A program made the translations under genes and the position numbers. Source: Apoda limacodes (Eukaryota > Arthropoda > Insecta > Lepidoptera > Limacodidae). Taken from it: a stretch of 64,000 nt of DNA. This document shows positions 13,362-27,017 of the stretch, one piece after another; within the stretch, counting starts at the first letter, position 1; each line of letters begins with the position of its first letter. The stretch lies in NCBI GenBank assembly GCA_946406115.1, contig OX291550.1, positions 28,558,722-28,622,721 on the forward strand, given 5' to 3'. The notes under the pieces were generated by a model. The model worked only from the letters and a program-made list of their open reading frames with translations. It had not been told where the DNA came from and ran no database searches.

Positions 13362-13520
13362 ATGGAGTTCTTCAAGATAGAAGTTATTGGATTTTTGCAG
13401 GGTCCGCAACGCGCGAGTGATACCCATGGTGTTACAAGCGTCCATAGGCCACTGTGACCGCTTACCATCAGGCGGACCGTGTGCTTCTTTGCCATCTTAG
13501 TGGCATAAAAAAAAAAGCAA
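13362..13520 (+). pseudogene. Jockey-like LINE 3' end
   Basis: Reads GTTCTTCAAGATAGAAGTTA, then AACGCGCGAGTGATACCC and the 3' UTR ACCATCAGGCGGACCG...TTAGTGGCATAAAAAAAAAA. Only the last 30 codons and the UTR remain. Confidence 0.82.
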
Positions 13521-14924
13521 ATAGTCACATGGGCGTAAGATGAAAAATTATTCACTTCATTACTTTTATGTTATACAATATTTTTTGTAGTAACGAAACG
13601 GCCACGTCACATATTTTGACTAAGGTGTAGAGTTTGTAAAGTAAAGGGCTTGTAGAGTAAGAGTGTGTAGAGTTTGAAGCTTGGCTCTACTGAGATCTGA
13701 TAACTTTTTGACAGTGCACGACTTGGCAACGTTTTACATGAAAATCTTTTTGGTGAGATGAATTTTTACTTGAAAAGAACCGTAGTCTTTTATTGTCTCT
13801 ATAAAGTCATGGTTGTTTACTCTCTGAAGGCCAAGTAGCTAAGAAACACGTCCACATCGTAATGTGGGGAACTTACTCTTTTCACCAACCACTTTAGTCC
13901 TGTGTGACAGGTGGTCTGTTACCAGTATTATGGTATATAGGTATTTATAACTTATTAATCATATACTAAAGTAGCTTTTAATATGTTTAATAAGTCACAA
14001 TTACTATGATTTATACTCATAAGCAGTAAAATGATAGATGAGGGACTAATACAGGGAATAATATATCCCCTTTGCCAATTTTAGCCAAACTGTAATATAG
14101 ACTTTAGACGGCGACGTAGTTTCTTATTACATTTCTATATAATAAAATAGAAATCATCCAAAAATCCTTATCACCAATAACATTTACAATTCTGCTTTTT
14201 CTGGTCTACCTATCTTAATAGACGTCATCATATTATGTGAGTCACTCAACTAGCTCATATAACTGGTTCAGTTTTACATTATTCCGATCGACTCATATTT
14301 AATTTGAAACTAGTTTTATATATATTTGGAAACGAATTTAGCTTGAATTATTGTTCGAATATTATGTCGTGTGTTTAATGAAATAATAAAAACTTGTACC
14401 TACATTTGTTTTACTCAAGTAAGAAGCAAGTTAGAGATTTTTCTTCGTCGTCTTATACAGTGGAAAATAAATAAAAATAAATTACAGAATAGTCCTCTTA
14501 TAATTTTCCAAAAAAAAACTAAACAAATAAGATACAGTAAACATTAACAAATTAAAAATAATATGACCTAAAAACCGAAATGATGGTTCTGTATCTTCAA
14601 CCCGTTGATATGCAAATCTTCATAGCAATTCTGAAGATAGCGTTATTCCATTAAGTACGAATTATCATAATATCTTGACTTTCAAAAAAGGAAGCAAATA
14701 AAAGTAAGTAAAATGATAATAACCGACTTCCTTGTCGGGTCCCTGATCATGCCAAAGATATCTATCAGTCTAAAGAGTCACATTTTTTAATAATTAGACT
14801 TCTGGACTACAATATATTTAATAATCATAATATCTTGTCCAGCAACTATCACTGGCTAAATTTAGTCTAAGACTAGTTTCAAAGAGATATAAACAATATC
14901 ATAATAACTTTCTAACAAAAAAAA
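13521..14924. other. non-coding
   Basis: Nothing I can name. AT-rich with a short ACCGACTTCCTTGTCGGGT palindrome at about 14725. Confidence 0.55.
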
Positions 14925-15118
14925 TACCGGCTTCAAAAAGATGCACTAAAGAGGTAAAAATAATTACTAATTTCCAAAAATCTGATCTGAATAAGGATAA
15001 GAAGTTGGTTTCATGCAAGTGAAGTGTGTTGTAAACTTTAGGTTCATAGACACTAACTTCAAACTGTAATTCACATCAGATTTTTGGAAATAAGTAAAAT
15101 AATCACTTTAGTTTAGTA
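14925..15118. repeat. interspersed repeat with inverted arms
   Basis: ATTTCCAAAAATCTGATCTG (14970) is inverted as CATCAGATTTTTGGAAAT (15075). The left end, CCGGCTTCAAAAAGATGCAC, recurs at 29.97 kb. It looks like a small non-autonomous DNA element. Confidence 0.65.
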
Positions 15119-16044
15119 AAATACTTACTTTTAATTTTAGCCCAAACCATATAAAATTGTGGCATCTGGGTGGGTGGGTCTAGTAAGAAAAGGTTTTGTG
15201 AAATTTCTCCCCTAAAATGGGGGTTGGAAGTTTGAATGAAAATCCGTCAATTTTGAAGCTAAATGCATAAACTTAGTTTTTCTCCTTAAAATTGAACATC
15301 AAAATTGACGCGTTTCACCATTTTTGTAAAATCATGCCCTAGAGCGCAAAACAGAGGATGAAAAATTGTAAGGGATGCCGATGTTCTTGTAGGTAGAACC
15401 ATAAACAGTTAAAACCCTGTTTTTAAAGTCCACGCCAACGAAATCAGTGTAAAAGCTAGTCCTCATATAATCCTATAAATTTAATTATAACCTAATACAT
15501 AATATATATCCATTCCAGCTTTTGTTTAAAATAAATCGAGTAGTTTATACAAAATCGACGTGTAATAAAACAACTATTGAATCTATTTTTGAATTTATTT
15601 GATCTACACGACACTTCTATACTATCACATTGAATGTATAGCATGTGTTGAAATAAATATATCTCTGTTTAAAAACAACATAACACAGCCTCAAATTTGG
15701 CCATTACGGCCATACGGCAACTAAATAGGCAACACATAAAGCAACTTTTAAGGCAAAACCTATTTAGTATATTATCAGATTTGTTCACATAAAAATGTAA
15801 TATGCGACCTTCTGTTCTGTTTTATTGTTTAGTTAATATTTTATGCCATAATAAGAGTATCTATTAGCAATAACTTTTTAGCAATTTCAGAATAAATTGC
15901 GTCACTAAATATCTAAATTATCTCGTTACGTGATGAAAAGAGAAAATACAATGCAATTCATATAATTTATGTACACATTTTTAGATTTAGGTATAATTCC
16001 CGAAGAAAAACTTTACTATGAGTTGATGATAGGAATACTACTGA
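15119..16044. other. non-coding
   Basis: 15170-15440 (CCCCTAAAATGGGGGTTGGA) looks like part of a dispersed repeat but I have no second copy in the window. Confidence 0.45.
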
Positions 16045-16370
16045 TATCCTACTAATATTATAAATGTGAAAGTTTGTATGTCTGGATGGATGTTTGTTAC
16101 TCAATTACGATTCAACCACTAGACGGATCGGGATAAAACTTGGCACACATATAGGTTAGGGCCTGAAATAGCATATAGGCTCTTTTTATCCCTGAAAATT
16201 TAAAAGTTCCTGCGGAAATAACGTTAACAGAGTTAAACGAGCAATTGCTGCACCTAAAGCATGCTATAGTAATTCATTGGTATAACTAATTACCTGATTA
16301 ATTTGAGTTAATTAAGGAGTTCCACGCCGAATGAAGGGCGGGCGGAGCCCTGGCAAAGTCTAGTTCAAGA
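16045..16370 (+). repeat. RTE-type 3' UTR
   Basis: CCTACTAATATTATAAATGT, GTTTGTATGTCTGGATGG, GGATAAAACTTGGCACACAT and the end GGGCGGGCGGAGCCCTGGCA form the standard 3' UTR of lepidopteran RTE elements. Confidence 0.78.
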
Positions 16371-17097
16371 ATAAAAGTGTATTTTTTTCCCGTACAACCT
16401 TCTAAGCACTAAATATCCGTAACTAGAAGCATTTAGTAGCTTAAAATGCATTGTTGTCATATACTGATGTTTGAAATTGTCACAAAATGTATATTTAATT
16501 AACAAGTGAATTATGAGATAACTATAGTTTTTGTTGATATTATACTTTTAAGGGTGCGCCCTACTCAAATGCCCAGTTTTCTGCTCGTTTTAAAATCGAA
16601 TCCATTGTCCTATTGCAAGTTTCAGACTGGAACTAAAATAGCATGTTAATTCTTTAACTAAAAATTTACTGTCTTCGTTTTAGGATATCTGTTAAAACAT
16701 GGCTTTCAAAAAAAAAGTTCTGAACCTCTGGTTTTTCTATTTTAAATCCATAACTCATCTCATATAATATTGAGTAACTAAAAAGCTAGATTCTATATTT
16801 TTTATGTGATATAATCGTAATTGATTAAATCCACTTTTAAAGCTTATTATTTCGCCAATTTAAAAGATATTTTTGTCACAGAAAAATAAAACTCTATTAG
16901 AAATGAACACTGTTGATTCCCGCTTAACATGCTCTTAATTAATTCGATAAAAACTTTGTTTATTAATAATTCACGCGCGTTTTATGGATGAATATATGTT
17001 TTGCGACTATGGTTAATATAGTGCTTCTACAACTATCATTCATTAGTTATACGTTCTCAACAGGTGAGAAGTTGATTAGGTGTAACATTTTTATGAA

Positions 17098-17520
17098 AAA
17101 AAAGTGCGATTCGGACTCGCGCACGAAGGGTTCCGTACCATTAGCTGTAAAAACGGCAAAAAAAATTACGTTTGTTGTATGGAAATAAACAATTGTTTAA
17201 TTTTAATTTAAATGTTTATTTTTAAAGTGAATACATAACTAAACATTCTGTGAATATTTTAAGCGTCAACCTGTTGGCGATATCAATATCGAGCAAAAAC
17301 GACCAAAAAAATCACGTTTGTTTTATGGGAGCCCCTTAAATATTTATTTTATTCTAGTTTTTAGTATTTATTGTTATAGCGGCAACAGAAATACATTATC
17401 TGTGAAAATTTCAACTGTCTAACTATCAGGGTTCATGAGATACAGCCTGGTGACAGACGGACGGACGGATGGACAGCGGCGTCTTAGTAATAGGGTCCCG
17501 TTTTTTACCCTTTAAAAATT
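17098..17520 (+). repeat. interspersed repeat, family A
   Basis: Starts AAAAAAGTGCGATTCGGACT, CGCACGAAGGGTTCCGTACC; ends TTCATGAGATACAGCCTGGT and AATAGGGTCCCGTTTTT. It has no coding capacity, and the family is abundant in Lepidoptera as I recall it. Confidence 0.8.
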
Positions 17521-19212
17521 ATGTTCGGATACACCTTAAGTAAAAAAAAAAAAAGTTTCAATTCGACCTTAAGCTTGTTTGCCGCCTTAGAGATAAAAAA
17601 AAAAGTTGCACTCCAGGAGTGCCGGCAGAAGTGAAAACCTTTACACACGATTCGCGCTTAACACTCAAATATGTCACAAGACATGTCTTTGACATTGTCA
17701 AGAAATAATAATGTTTGTTTATTTACTTTTTTGACGTAGTATATTTGACATCGCAATCTGTCATAGAATTAAAATTCCATATCCAACCTCCCTGTACTAC
17801 TCATAATCGCGAATACTAAAAATAAAAATTATAATAGGCGTGGCATTAAGGTTTCCGTCTTACGAATTTCCACGATTAGGACACGTGACCTGACGCGAGT
17901 TTATCATTTTTTACCCATACCAAAAAAAGTGCACAAAGCCGCTAAAGAAGTTTTCTTTCAAAAATTTAGTCAATTAATATATATATATATATATACATAA
18001 ATTATACCTTTTAGAATAAATTGCAAATCAAACATTTGCCAAGTCTAATCAAAAACTATACCCTTTATAGCAAACAGAATTTCTATTTTTAAACAAAGGT
18101 TTGACTATCACTTAATTTTTATTATTATTGTATTTATCGATATATAAATGAATGTATGTGAATATGTAATAATAATGTGTGAATAATCAATTTAATTCAG
18201 AAAAAGACTCATTGGTACACGCCGGGTACGAACCATCGCCACACTGACGGATACGAAGTAAAATAGAAACCCCTAGGCCACCACCGGTCTTGGTTTTGGT
18301 ACTAACCACGGCCAAGGTCGCATAACTTCGCATATAGCTCTCGATATAACCGCAAGTAACCGGGCTACAAGTTCTTTCAGGTAACTTGGTAGAACATTTT
18401 AAATCTAAGAAGAGCTAATGATCAATATTTTTTTGCGATTGTAGATGTAATTTTAATCTATGTAAGGTAGGTGTTGTTTACGCTTAAAATATTATTTTCG
18501 TCAATAACACTGCTTATCTACTAGCTTAAATTATTTTTCCTACTAGAACCCCAAAACTCTACAGGAAATGACGGAAACGAGGAATGCCTTGGTTAGAAAT
18601 GACCAAAAAACCACCCTCCTATAGACCTCCCGCCCTAACTACACTAGATCATAAGATTGCACCCGTCCTAAGCTATATTTAGGTAAAAATTTAAAAGCAA
18701 AAAAGACATTTAATTAAAAAATAAAATTTTCCTTTGAAATTTTAACTATCAACTAATAACCTCATGATACACAATTTATATGCTCATAAAAACTTGTCGC
18801 GAGGTTTGTGTAAGTACCTATAAGCATTTAATTAAAATGAAATTAAAAAAAATTAAAATAAGCAGATTAAGTTACTCAATTAAGCCGGCTTCCATTTTTA
18901 ATCATTGAGCTAGTATCCTTTATTATGTAGAGACATTTTTTTTGCCTATATGTTAACTTGAACTCGTCTATCTGTGTGAGAAAAGTCATATTAATCTCAC
19001 GATTCGTTTACGCGTGATGCAGTAAGGGCCATTTGCGCTTTTCAGGGTTTGCGCCATTTTTGTCATGTTATAATGTTAACCTGAGTCAAAGTCATATTTG
19101 TCTTGCGCTACTATTTAACCCGGGTCACTGCCGAGTTAAATATTAAAAATTTAACCCGCATCCATCGGAGGGTTAAGTCACTAACTCCGCCATATTGCGC
19201 CAACATTTTTAA
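17521..19212. other. non-coding
   Basis: A (TA)n run at 17978-17995. 18200-18380 is GC-richer, with a GCCGGGTACGAACCATCGCC stretch that might be a decayed tRNA-like head. 19020-19210 has ATTTAACCCGGGTCACTGCC and TTTAACCCGCATCC, possibly another small element. Confidence 0.45.
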
Positions 19213-20299
19213 GGCCAACTTGCGGAAAGATTCAGGGTAAAAAAAATAACTAGCTAAATAACTAAACCTGGGTCAATTGTATAACTAGATAACTCGTCAA
19301 TTGTCTTGCAGAAGCAGAAAGTTAACTATTCCTCAGAAGCGACAACATAAAAATAATAAATGTGCATCCTGTTATAAACCGCCTAAATAAGAAATTCCTG
19401 CATAAACATATATAGGTCTCGCTCTCTCTTGTTAGAAACAATAAATTTAATTCGTTTTACAATCTCTGTTGTTCTTCTACAATGAACTTTCTAAGATAAT
19501 ACTTTATTATGCCGTCCTTCGACTCCTTCGTGATGCCATCCAGCTAATAGCTAGATGTTTATGAATGATGTTTTAGGAAGGGAATATGCTTTTAAAAATT
19601 GTGTTATTTCATGTTTTTCATTATACGCGTACGTAGGTACTCAGTCTGTCGGTTTATTCACTACACATTTATTTAATTTGAATTGTGCAAGTGGAAAGTG
19701 TTAAAAATGGACCTACTAAAGATCTTTCTTTGTCTTAACGCGTTCGTTCTTGCTCCAATTTTTTCTACGCTGGGGTCTTTCCCTATCTGTTTGTGTTGAA
19801 TATAGAAAAAAAAATGAGGTACTTAGAATGCCTGCAGGCAGGCATGCTGTTACATATAATTATTATCTGAGAATAGTGAGTAAAAGTTTTGTTCTCTCAT
19901 ACTTTCAAAATACCTAAACACTTTGTTCTTGCACAGTTCTATTAAAATGGTTTAAGTAAATGTATTCAGCAAAAAATTAAATGATATCTAGCTGCCTACC
20001 TATTGATAGAAATAGGTACCTACTCATAGTCGAAAAATAATATAAATTTAACTTCTAACATAAATTCTATAAAGTTTCTAACAAGAGAGAGCGAGACCTA
20101 TATATGTTTATGCAGGAATTTCTTATTTAGGCGGTTTATAACAGGATGCACATTTATTATTTTTATGTTGTCGCTTCTGAGGAATAGTTAACTTTCTGCT
20201 TCTGCAAGACAATTGACGAGTTATCTAGTTATACAATTGACCAAGGTTTAGTCATTTAGCTAGTTATTTATTTAACCCTGAATCTTCCGCAAGTCGGCC
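19213..20299. mobile_element. DNA element with 226-bp terminal inverted repeats
   Basis: Left arm 19213-19439 and right arm 20074-20299 are near-identical reverse complements. The ends are GGCCAACTTGCGG and CCGCAAGTCGGCC, flanked by TAA on both sides (19210-19212 and 20300-20302). The 634-bp centre has no coding frame. The three-base T-A-A duplication is of the type made by PIF/Harbinger transposases, so a non-autonomous element moved by such an enzyme is the best guess. Confidence 0.85.
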
Positions 20300-21973
20300 T
20301 AAGAAATATCTTTACTAAGCTTGATACAGTAGCCCAAGATAAAATGAATTTACGATATACAGGTATTTGACACCGGCATTCGTAATGTACGAACATGTGA
20401 ACAATCGAGCTCGCTAATACAAGGAACGACTCGTCTAAGATTTAAGCACTAACAAAATTTTCAAGGCAAACTTCATTTGTCGAAATGTCGCCTGCATGCT
20501 CGTAGTTAATATTTAAATGTAGGCACCTTTCTCTGTTGGCGACGCGACGTGAGGCGACGGAACGAAGGTTTGGTGCACATTGTTGGTACGTGTTCGTACG
20601 TGTTCCTGTGAGGACAAAAAAGATGAGTTGAAAGATTTAATTAGAAGGTTTTTATTCAAAAAAAAAGGTTAAGTGCTAGTCGAATATGTTGTTGGGCGCC
20701 AACAGGTTTGCATATTTGCTATTATATATAATACCTAGTTGCAAATAAAGTTTGTTTTCGGCCTTTTGAAGAACTAAAGTAAAAATTAGCTCTACTCATT
20801 ACGGATATTCTGATCCTTGGGGTGACAACATACATTATACAATTTAATCTAATCCTATTTAGATCTATTAGGATATTACTCCTATAAAAGTAGTTATTTG
20901 GTATTTCTTAATTTCATATTTGCTACGTGCTGGATTCTTTTGTGAAAAAGTAAGGGGGAAACTGTTAGGGTTTAGGTTGAAAATATGTATCATGAATTCA
21001 TGATATTCATAATTTTTACATACATTTAAAACTACAGCTGCAGCTTTTCTCAAGATGATACTGGTAACTCAGTATTGTCTACAATCTATTATTTCAATTC
21101 CGATTTTACGCTCTGAAAATAATTTTAAGAATCAATTTTTTTAAACCACAATTTTTACTTTTAAAGTAAGTTAATAATCTGGAAGTAATTCACCGGCCAC
21201 AGACACACAGATAGGCAGCCAGAGTTTTCCGTTTTTGTAATTGTGGCTCGGTACGTCAGAAGTTATGTTGAGTTCAGATCCAGTGAGCCGTTTAGACAAC
21301 GCCACGTTTTATAATCAATATTTTTATCATGTAGGAAAAAGTACAAAATCAATAATACTTTAACAATTTTACAATTAAACATTAACTATTAAATAACTTT
21401 TTTCTTACTTTGGTTTAGCGACAGTTAAAGAATGACGCGTTATGAAAAACTTAGATTGAATCTGTACGTATTCGGAAAAGGGGCATTATCATGTACTTAC
21501 TTACTTACCGTACCATAATTATTAAAAAATTAAAAATAAAGCTAAATACCCAGAAACATAAATGTTAAAAATAGGTCTAGTTATGCTATGGGTTTGTTAG
21601 AATTGTCGTTGGTTCCATGTTTGCCTCGGATACTGAGGGCTGGGCGTCTAGGCCCCAGCGTGTACCAGAAAACACTGTGAGAAAACCTGTATATGTTAAA
21701 AAAATGTGTATGGGTTAAATCGCCCTCGCCCAAAGTTAAGTTACCTCAGGCTGTATGGAGCCTGCAAGTTAACGATAATACTTTTAGTGTATTCTTCCAT
21801 AAGTTTACAAGATACGTATATATTATACCTAAACGCATATTTATATACTTACTCATTTATATCCTAACTAAAAAACATTGTTATGCCTTTCTGTAGCTGC
21901 CATGCGGCATCCCCGATCGCATTGCTCGCCCGTGCTATTACTTCTATTTTGCTAAGGGTTATTTCTGTCATAT
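20300..21973. other. non-coding
   Basis: No gene or known repeat. A GC-richer patch at 20535-20620 (GGCGACGCGACGTGAGGCGA). Confidence 0.5.
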
Positions 21974-22370
21974 GAAGTGTTCCGTACTCAAAGGGTAATT
22001 AGCAGAACCCAATAACTAAGATTCCGCTGTTCGTCCGTCTGTCACCGACTCACCAGGCTGTATCTTATGAACCGTAATAGACAGTTGAAATTTTCACAGC
22101 AGGTCTATTTTTGTTGCCGCTATAACAACAAATACTTCAAAACAGATTAAAATAAATATTTAAGGGGGCTCCCATACAACAAAATTTTGCTCGATATTGA
22201 TATTGGCAACAGGTAGATGTTTAAAATATTTTCAAAATATTTAATTATATAGTAATTTTAAAAATTAATAATTAAATAAGTTCCCACACAACAAACGTGA
22301 TTTTTTTTGCCGTTTTTATAGATAATGGTACGGAACCCTACGTGCGACTCGCAGTTGGCCGATTTTTTTT
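21974..22370 (-). repeat. interspersed repeat, family A
   Basis: Inverted copy: AGTGTTCCGTACTCAAAGGG to GGTACGGAACCCTACGTGCG. The inner part, CAGACAGTTGAAATTTTCAC-like and TATTTAAGGGGGCTCCC, matches the other copies. Confidence 0.8.
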
Positions 22371-24854
22371 TCTTTTTGCTCAGCTCTTAAGAGTCGTAAC
22401 GTGATGTTAAATAGCCTACAACCCTTTTCGATAATTTGGCTATCAAATACAAAAAGATATTTTTAAATCAGACTGGTAGTTCCAGAGATTAGCGGATTCT
22501 AACAAAAAAACCAACAAACTGTATAGCTTTATTATATTAGTATAGATATTTGCCTAGTCAAATTATATTTATATATCCGTCTGCTTAATTCATTAATTCC
22601 GTTTCCCACTCGACGATAACTTGAAATAGCTAATTAAAATTCGTAAACGTAACAAAATGAACTTTTACTTGCAAAATTCTGATTGTACAGGTTTTATAGA
22701 TGTCGTAGAGCACACACAGCTTTGTTACTATATGGTTTCTATTATATTGTGTCCTTGCTGTTAAGACAAGAGCACGTTTTATACCTATTTACCTTATTCA
22801 AGTTCTTTTCTATTTGTGATTGAAAAGTTTGCGTAAAATGAAGTTTTTTGCGGATATTTGAATTTATTCAAGTAAACCGATTTATTTATTTATATTAATT
22901 TCACTATATGTTTTACACAACTAAAATCTTCATGTAAATGGTTTCAATAGAATTTTTACACAATTTTTACTTCTTCTATTAATTAATCTAAGTACATTTT
23001 AAAAGTTGGTCGACTGTTTCTTGTTAACTTGTAAAAACTTCTTAATTTAACATTGTTAAAAATACGTACTACTTGAGTGAATTCTTTCACATATACACAA
23101 ACCACTATTAAGCTGCCAAGGGGTAAGGGGGGCACATGACTTAACAAAAATTAGCGGTTTTAAGCTTAATATGTCGCCAACGACGAACGTCCAACGACAC
23201 CCGCACTATGGGACTGACAATAAAAACATATTTAATACATTCTTCCTCTAAGACACAAAAAAATATTTTTCCAATTTTAATTCACCAATTTCTCGGCCTA
23301 ATTAATATGAATACTCATGCTAAATTACAGATTTCTAGCATCCACTAATATACTGCGAGCTTAGCCGCAAAACTGACAGAATGGCCGTACATAACGAAAC
23401 TATAACTAGTTTCTTGTAAACTACGAAACCCTAAAAACTGCGAAATTAAAATAAGTAATGTTTTTAAAGATTACTGTTTCATGCGTACTAGTTTTACTTA
23501 ACAATTTAAGCATTTAAATGCTAATACAGCGGTCAATTTAGCAAGATGTGCGGTGTAGCGTTCAAAAGTGCCACGTTTGTTAAAACGTCGGGTGTTTAGA
23601 AAAGTCAGGTGACTTTATATTTCTATCAAAAGCTTTTTATTTATTCATACATGTATATATAAGCTTATATGTTTCTTTTTCAATAAAATTACAATAAGGA
23701 AAACTGGGACAACAAGTTATTCCAATCGAGCAAACCCGCAGACGACAGTTAGGCCATTTATTTCCTTTCACTTTACAAAATATCGCTGGAACAGAGAAGT
23801 GTACGAAATACCGCAATGCAGAAATCGGTTAAAGCCACAGACCTATGTCTGTTTACAACTTTCAAAACGATCTTATTTATGAGGACTACGTTGCAGGTTA
23901 CTATGCGTGACTGACTTTATTATCGAACTCAATTTTGTCTGTGAATTCGCCTGTGCTAAATTCGTTTATCGGCGTGGGAATAGTAGTTAAATATAAGGAA
24001 TTATTATCCAGCCATTGTCTGATATAAACTGAAAATAAAAAAATATATTTCATATTCGGAAGGAAATATGCTATAGCAAGCTATAGTTGCAGTTATAGTT
24101 AGTCTACGTGGGATTCGGTGATAACTTTTGAATTTTCTAGGTTGAAAAGCCTATGTCCTTTTCCGCCTTTTCAATCACCCCTATGCCAAATTGCATTAAT
24201 TAAACGAGATGTAAAATATAATAATATTTAAATATAATAATATAATAATTAAATCTGTTACTTTTCACGTTCACCTCGAAAAACATCGATCTTACAACAT
24301 AAAATTGTAAGGACTAAACTTGTAGAAAATCGAATTAAAAATAATTTGTGTTTCTATCTTTTTTTTGCTGAAAACTCCAAAAAACTGGACTAACAGAATT
24401 TATATTTTGTACGTATTATTTAAAGTCAAAGTGAAAGTAAAGTAATTTTAATTTAAATACGATTTTAAGAACACTTTCGAATCACCAGAACGATTTTCAG
24501 AGGTCACTGACATATAGGTACATATACAAAATCATTGAGAAGTTTGCGCATTTTATGATATTGGAGGTTTAGGCTGACCACACACAGAAAGATTTTTTTC
24601 TTTAGGGCGTCGATTATTAAATTTTAGGGTCTTTGTAAAGGCCGATTTAGACAAGCCAACATTATTGAATACGAAAATGCAATAATCGTATACAATAATT
24701 AAATTCAAAAATTGCTGTGCAAAAGTTGTATTCAATTGTTCACCCAGTAACAAAAAATAAAAATTTGAAAAATTATTACTAACAATTATTGAAAAGCAAT
24801 TATTGAAAGGGCTGATTATTTAGATTGCATCTGTTATTGCCTGCCAATTATTTG
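22371..24854. other. non-coding
   Basis: No gene or repeat I can name; a short RTE-like end (TTTATTATATTAGTATAGAT) at about 22530. Confidence 0.5.
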
Positions 24855-25511
24855 CCAACAGGCAGACAGAAGGGCAGGATCCCATATTTTCTTTTGAAGT
24901 ACGGAACCCTGAAAGACCACTAACCCTACCTTTAGATAGGTACATACATTATAATATAGGTATATACACGCGTGAAACGGCTGGACCGATTATGATGACT
25001 TTTTCCCTGGTCCCTAGATAGTTTAGATTCGGGTTTTAATTAGTCGGGATCTAGGAAAGGTTGGGTTTTTTTATGCAGAAAAGCCAAACAACGTCTGTAT
25101 GTTTATAAATATAGATAAAAAAGATAAAATTCATAAAGTTTTTGTAGATTAATTAGACGCTGTAAATATTTGTTCCTTTTGTTATAGAATATTTACAATC
25201 AACATTTGTGTCAAATAAGGCTGCTTAGCAATCTTTTCTAATAAACCAATGATTAAATCTACAAAAACACAAACACATTTTTTTATACTACTCAGGTGGC
25301 AAACAAGCTTACGGTCCGCACTATCTACGAACCAGGGACCCACTAAAACACACAATAAAAATCATCAAAATCGGTCCAATCATATAACGTATACCTATAT
25401 AATAATGTATGTACCTATGCAAAGATAGGGTATGGTCTTTTTCAGTTCCGTACTTCAAAAGAAAAATGGGATAGGATCACTTGGTCGTCCGTCCGTCTGT
25501 CTGCCTGTTGG
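24855..25511. repeat. imperfect foldback, arms 167 and 191 bp
   Basis: Left arm 24855-25021 is the imperfect reverse complement of 25321-25511. Matching blocks: CCAACAGGCAGACAG with CTGTCTGCCTGTTGG, TTTCTTTTGAAGTACGGAA with TTCCGTACTTCAAAAGAAA, and CTGGACCGATTATGATGA with TCATCAAAATCGGTCCAAT. The arms are about 300 bp apart. Confidence 0.8.
25279..25323 (-). repeat. Jockey-like LINE 3' UTR stub
   Basis: TTTTTTATACTACTCAGGTG then GCAAACAAGCTTACGGTCCGC is the inverted last 45 bases of the family. It lies at the inner edge of the right arm of the 24.9-25.5 kb foldback. Confidence 0.75.
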
Positions 25512-25849
25512 TCCGTAAAGACCATTTTTCACAGGAACGCGTAGAGTTAGTTCTATCAAATTAAAATTATAATCAAATACTAAGGTCTTCGCTCTTGGTA
25601 CTTGGTACCTATATATATAAAAACCAAGCTTCTAAATTAACGTGATATAGAGTAGTTCTTGATGAATCAGAATCATAAAACATGGCAAAATGCAAGGTCT
25701 CCCAGCACAAGTAGAGTAGAAATAGATAATAATTTGTAGTTAAATCACAAAAAAAAAATGTATATCTTTCAGTTAAAACTCTTTTACATTTAAATATTAG
25801 ATTATATACATTTTTCATTGATAAATATAATAAAATATTATTTCAGACA

Positions 25850-25935
25850 ATGTTTTTTTTTTTTTTACCACTAAGGTGGCAAACAAGCCTACGGTCCGCC
25901 TGATGGTAAGCGGTCACCGTAGCCTATGGTTGCAG
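25850..25935 (-). repeat. Jockey-like LINE 3' UTR stub
   Basis: A run of 14 T, then ACCACTAAGGTGGCAAACAA and GCCTACGGTCCGCCTGATGG, the inverted family 3' end with its poly-A. Confidence 0.82.
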
Positions 25936-26126
25936 TTGTTTTTTGTATTCTTTTTTTTGCCTACTCGTACAAGTGACTATTCCCACTAAGATAATGATAG
26001 CCGAATTTGTATGTACATAACATACAAATTTCTGCGGAACCTTCGCCACTCGAGTCAGATCCGCACTTGCCCGGTTTTGTTTTTTAACTTTTTTAAGACA
26101 AGCATTTCATTAATCTAAATCTTAAG

Positions 26127-26372
26127 AATTAGAAAGCTGAAGTGGCAGTGGGCTGGCCGCGTCTGTCGGAAGACCGATGGCCAATGGAACAGACGTGTCC
26201 TAGAGTAGAGACCGCGTATGGAAAGCAAAGCGTGGGCCGCCATCCAGCCCCGTGGACACCGACGACCTTAAAAGAGTGGCTGGATGCGGAAGGCAGAGAA
26301 CTGCTAGAAATAGCTCGTGCCGTAGAGAAGGCTTATGTCTAGCAGTGGACCAATATGAGCCGACATCATAAT
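26127..26372 (+). pseudogene. RTE-type LINE C-terminal remnant
   Basis: KLKWQWAGRVCRKTDGQWNR in one frame, then after a frameshift SVGRHPAPW and EKAYV*QWT in another. This is the usual C-terminal block LKWQWAGH..R..D.RW...VGRP..RW...GEAYVQQWT of RTE-type elements, here with a stop before QWT. Confidence 0.82.
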
Positions 26373-26768
26373 GATTTCATTAATCACCAGTATACAATAT
26401 ACAAAGAAAATAAAACAGCCCAATGAGTGCTATGTAGAGGCTTTAATGTCAAACATATGTGTTGAGTCATCAGTTGGACCACATGACTACAAGATATGCT
26501 TATGTGACCATCAAGTCGCATCGAGCTCGATGGCATAATACGACTTAAATTACCATTAAGGTGAAACTAATTCTGAACACCAGCAAATGTTAAACCGAAG
26601 CCTATATCAGGCCAATAGATATCACGTTCCAGATAACGAAAGAGCAATATTTAATTGGCTTTCAAGTGTTACATTTACGAAAAAAACCGATCAAGTGCGA
26701 AGATTTCGTACAAACTTGTACGAAATAATAAATACCGTTAAATAATAAAAAGTGCGTACAGCAGTGTA

Positions 26769-27000
26769 AGCTTTTTTTTTTAATACCACTTAAGTGGCAA
26801 ATAAGCTTGCGGTCCGCCTAATGGTAAGTGGTTACTACATCTTGCAACACCTGGTGTATCACTCGCGCTTTGCCGACCATTCAAAAATCTAATAACTTCT
26901 TTTTTGAAGAACCCCATTCTGTGGTCCTTAGAGAAAACCTTGGCAGGGAGCTTATTCCATAACCTTAGCGTTTGCGGGAGTAATTTACTCTGAAACCACA
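26769..27000 (-). pseudogene. Jockey-like LINE 3' fragment
   Basis: Minus-strand reading gives [20 protein letters not shown] and [20 protein letters not shown], with the 3' UTR (ACCACTTAAGTGGCA on the plus strand) and a T run at 26771-26779. Confidence 0.88.
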
Positions 27001-27017
27001 CTGTACGTGACTACAAT

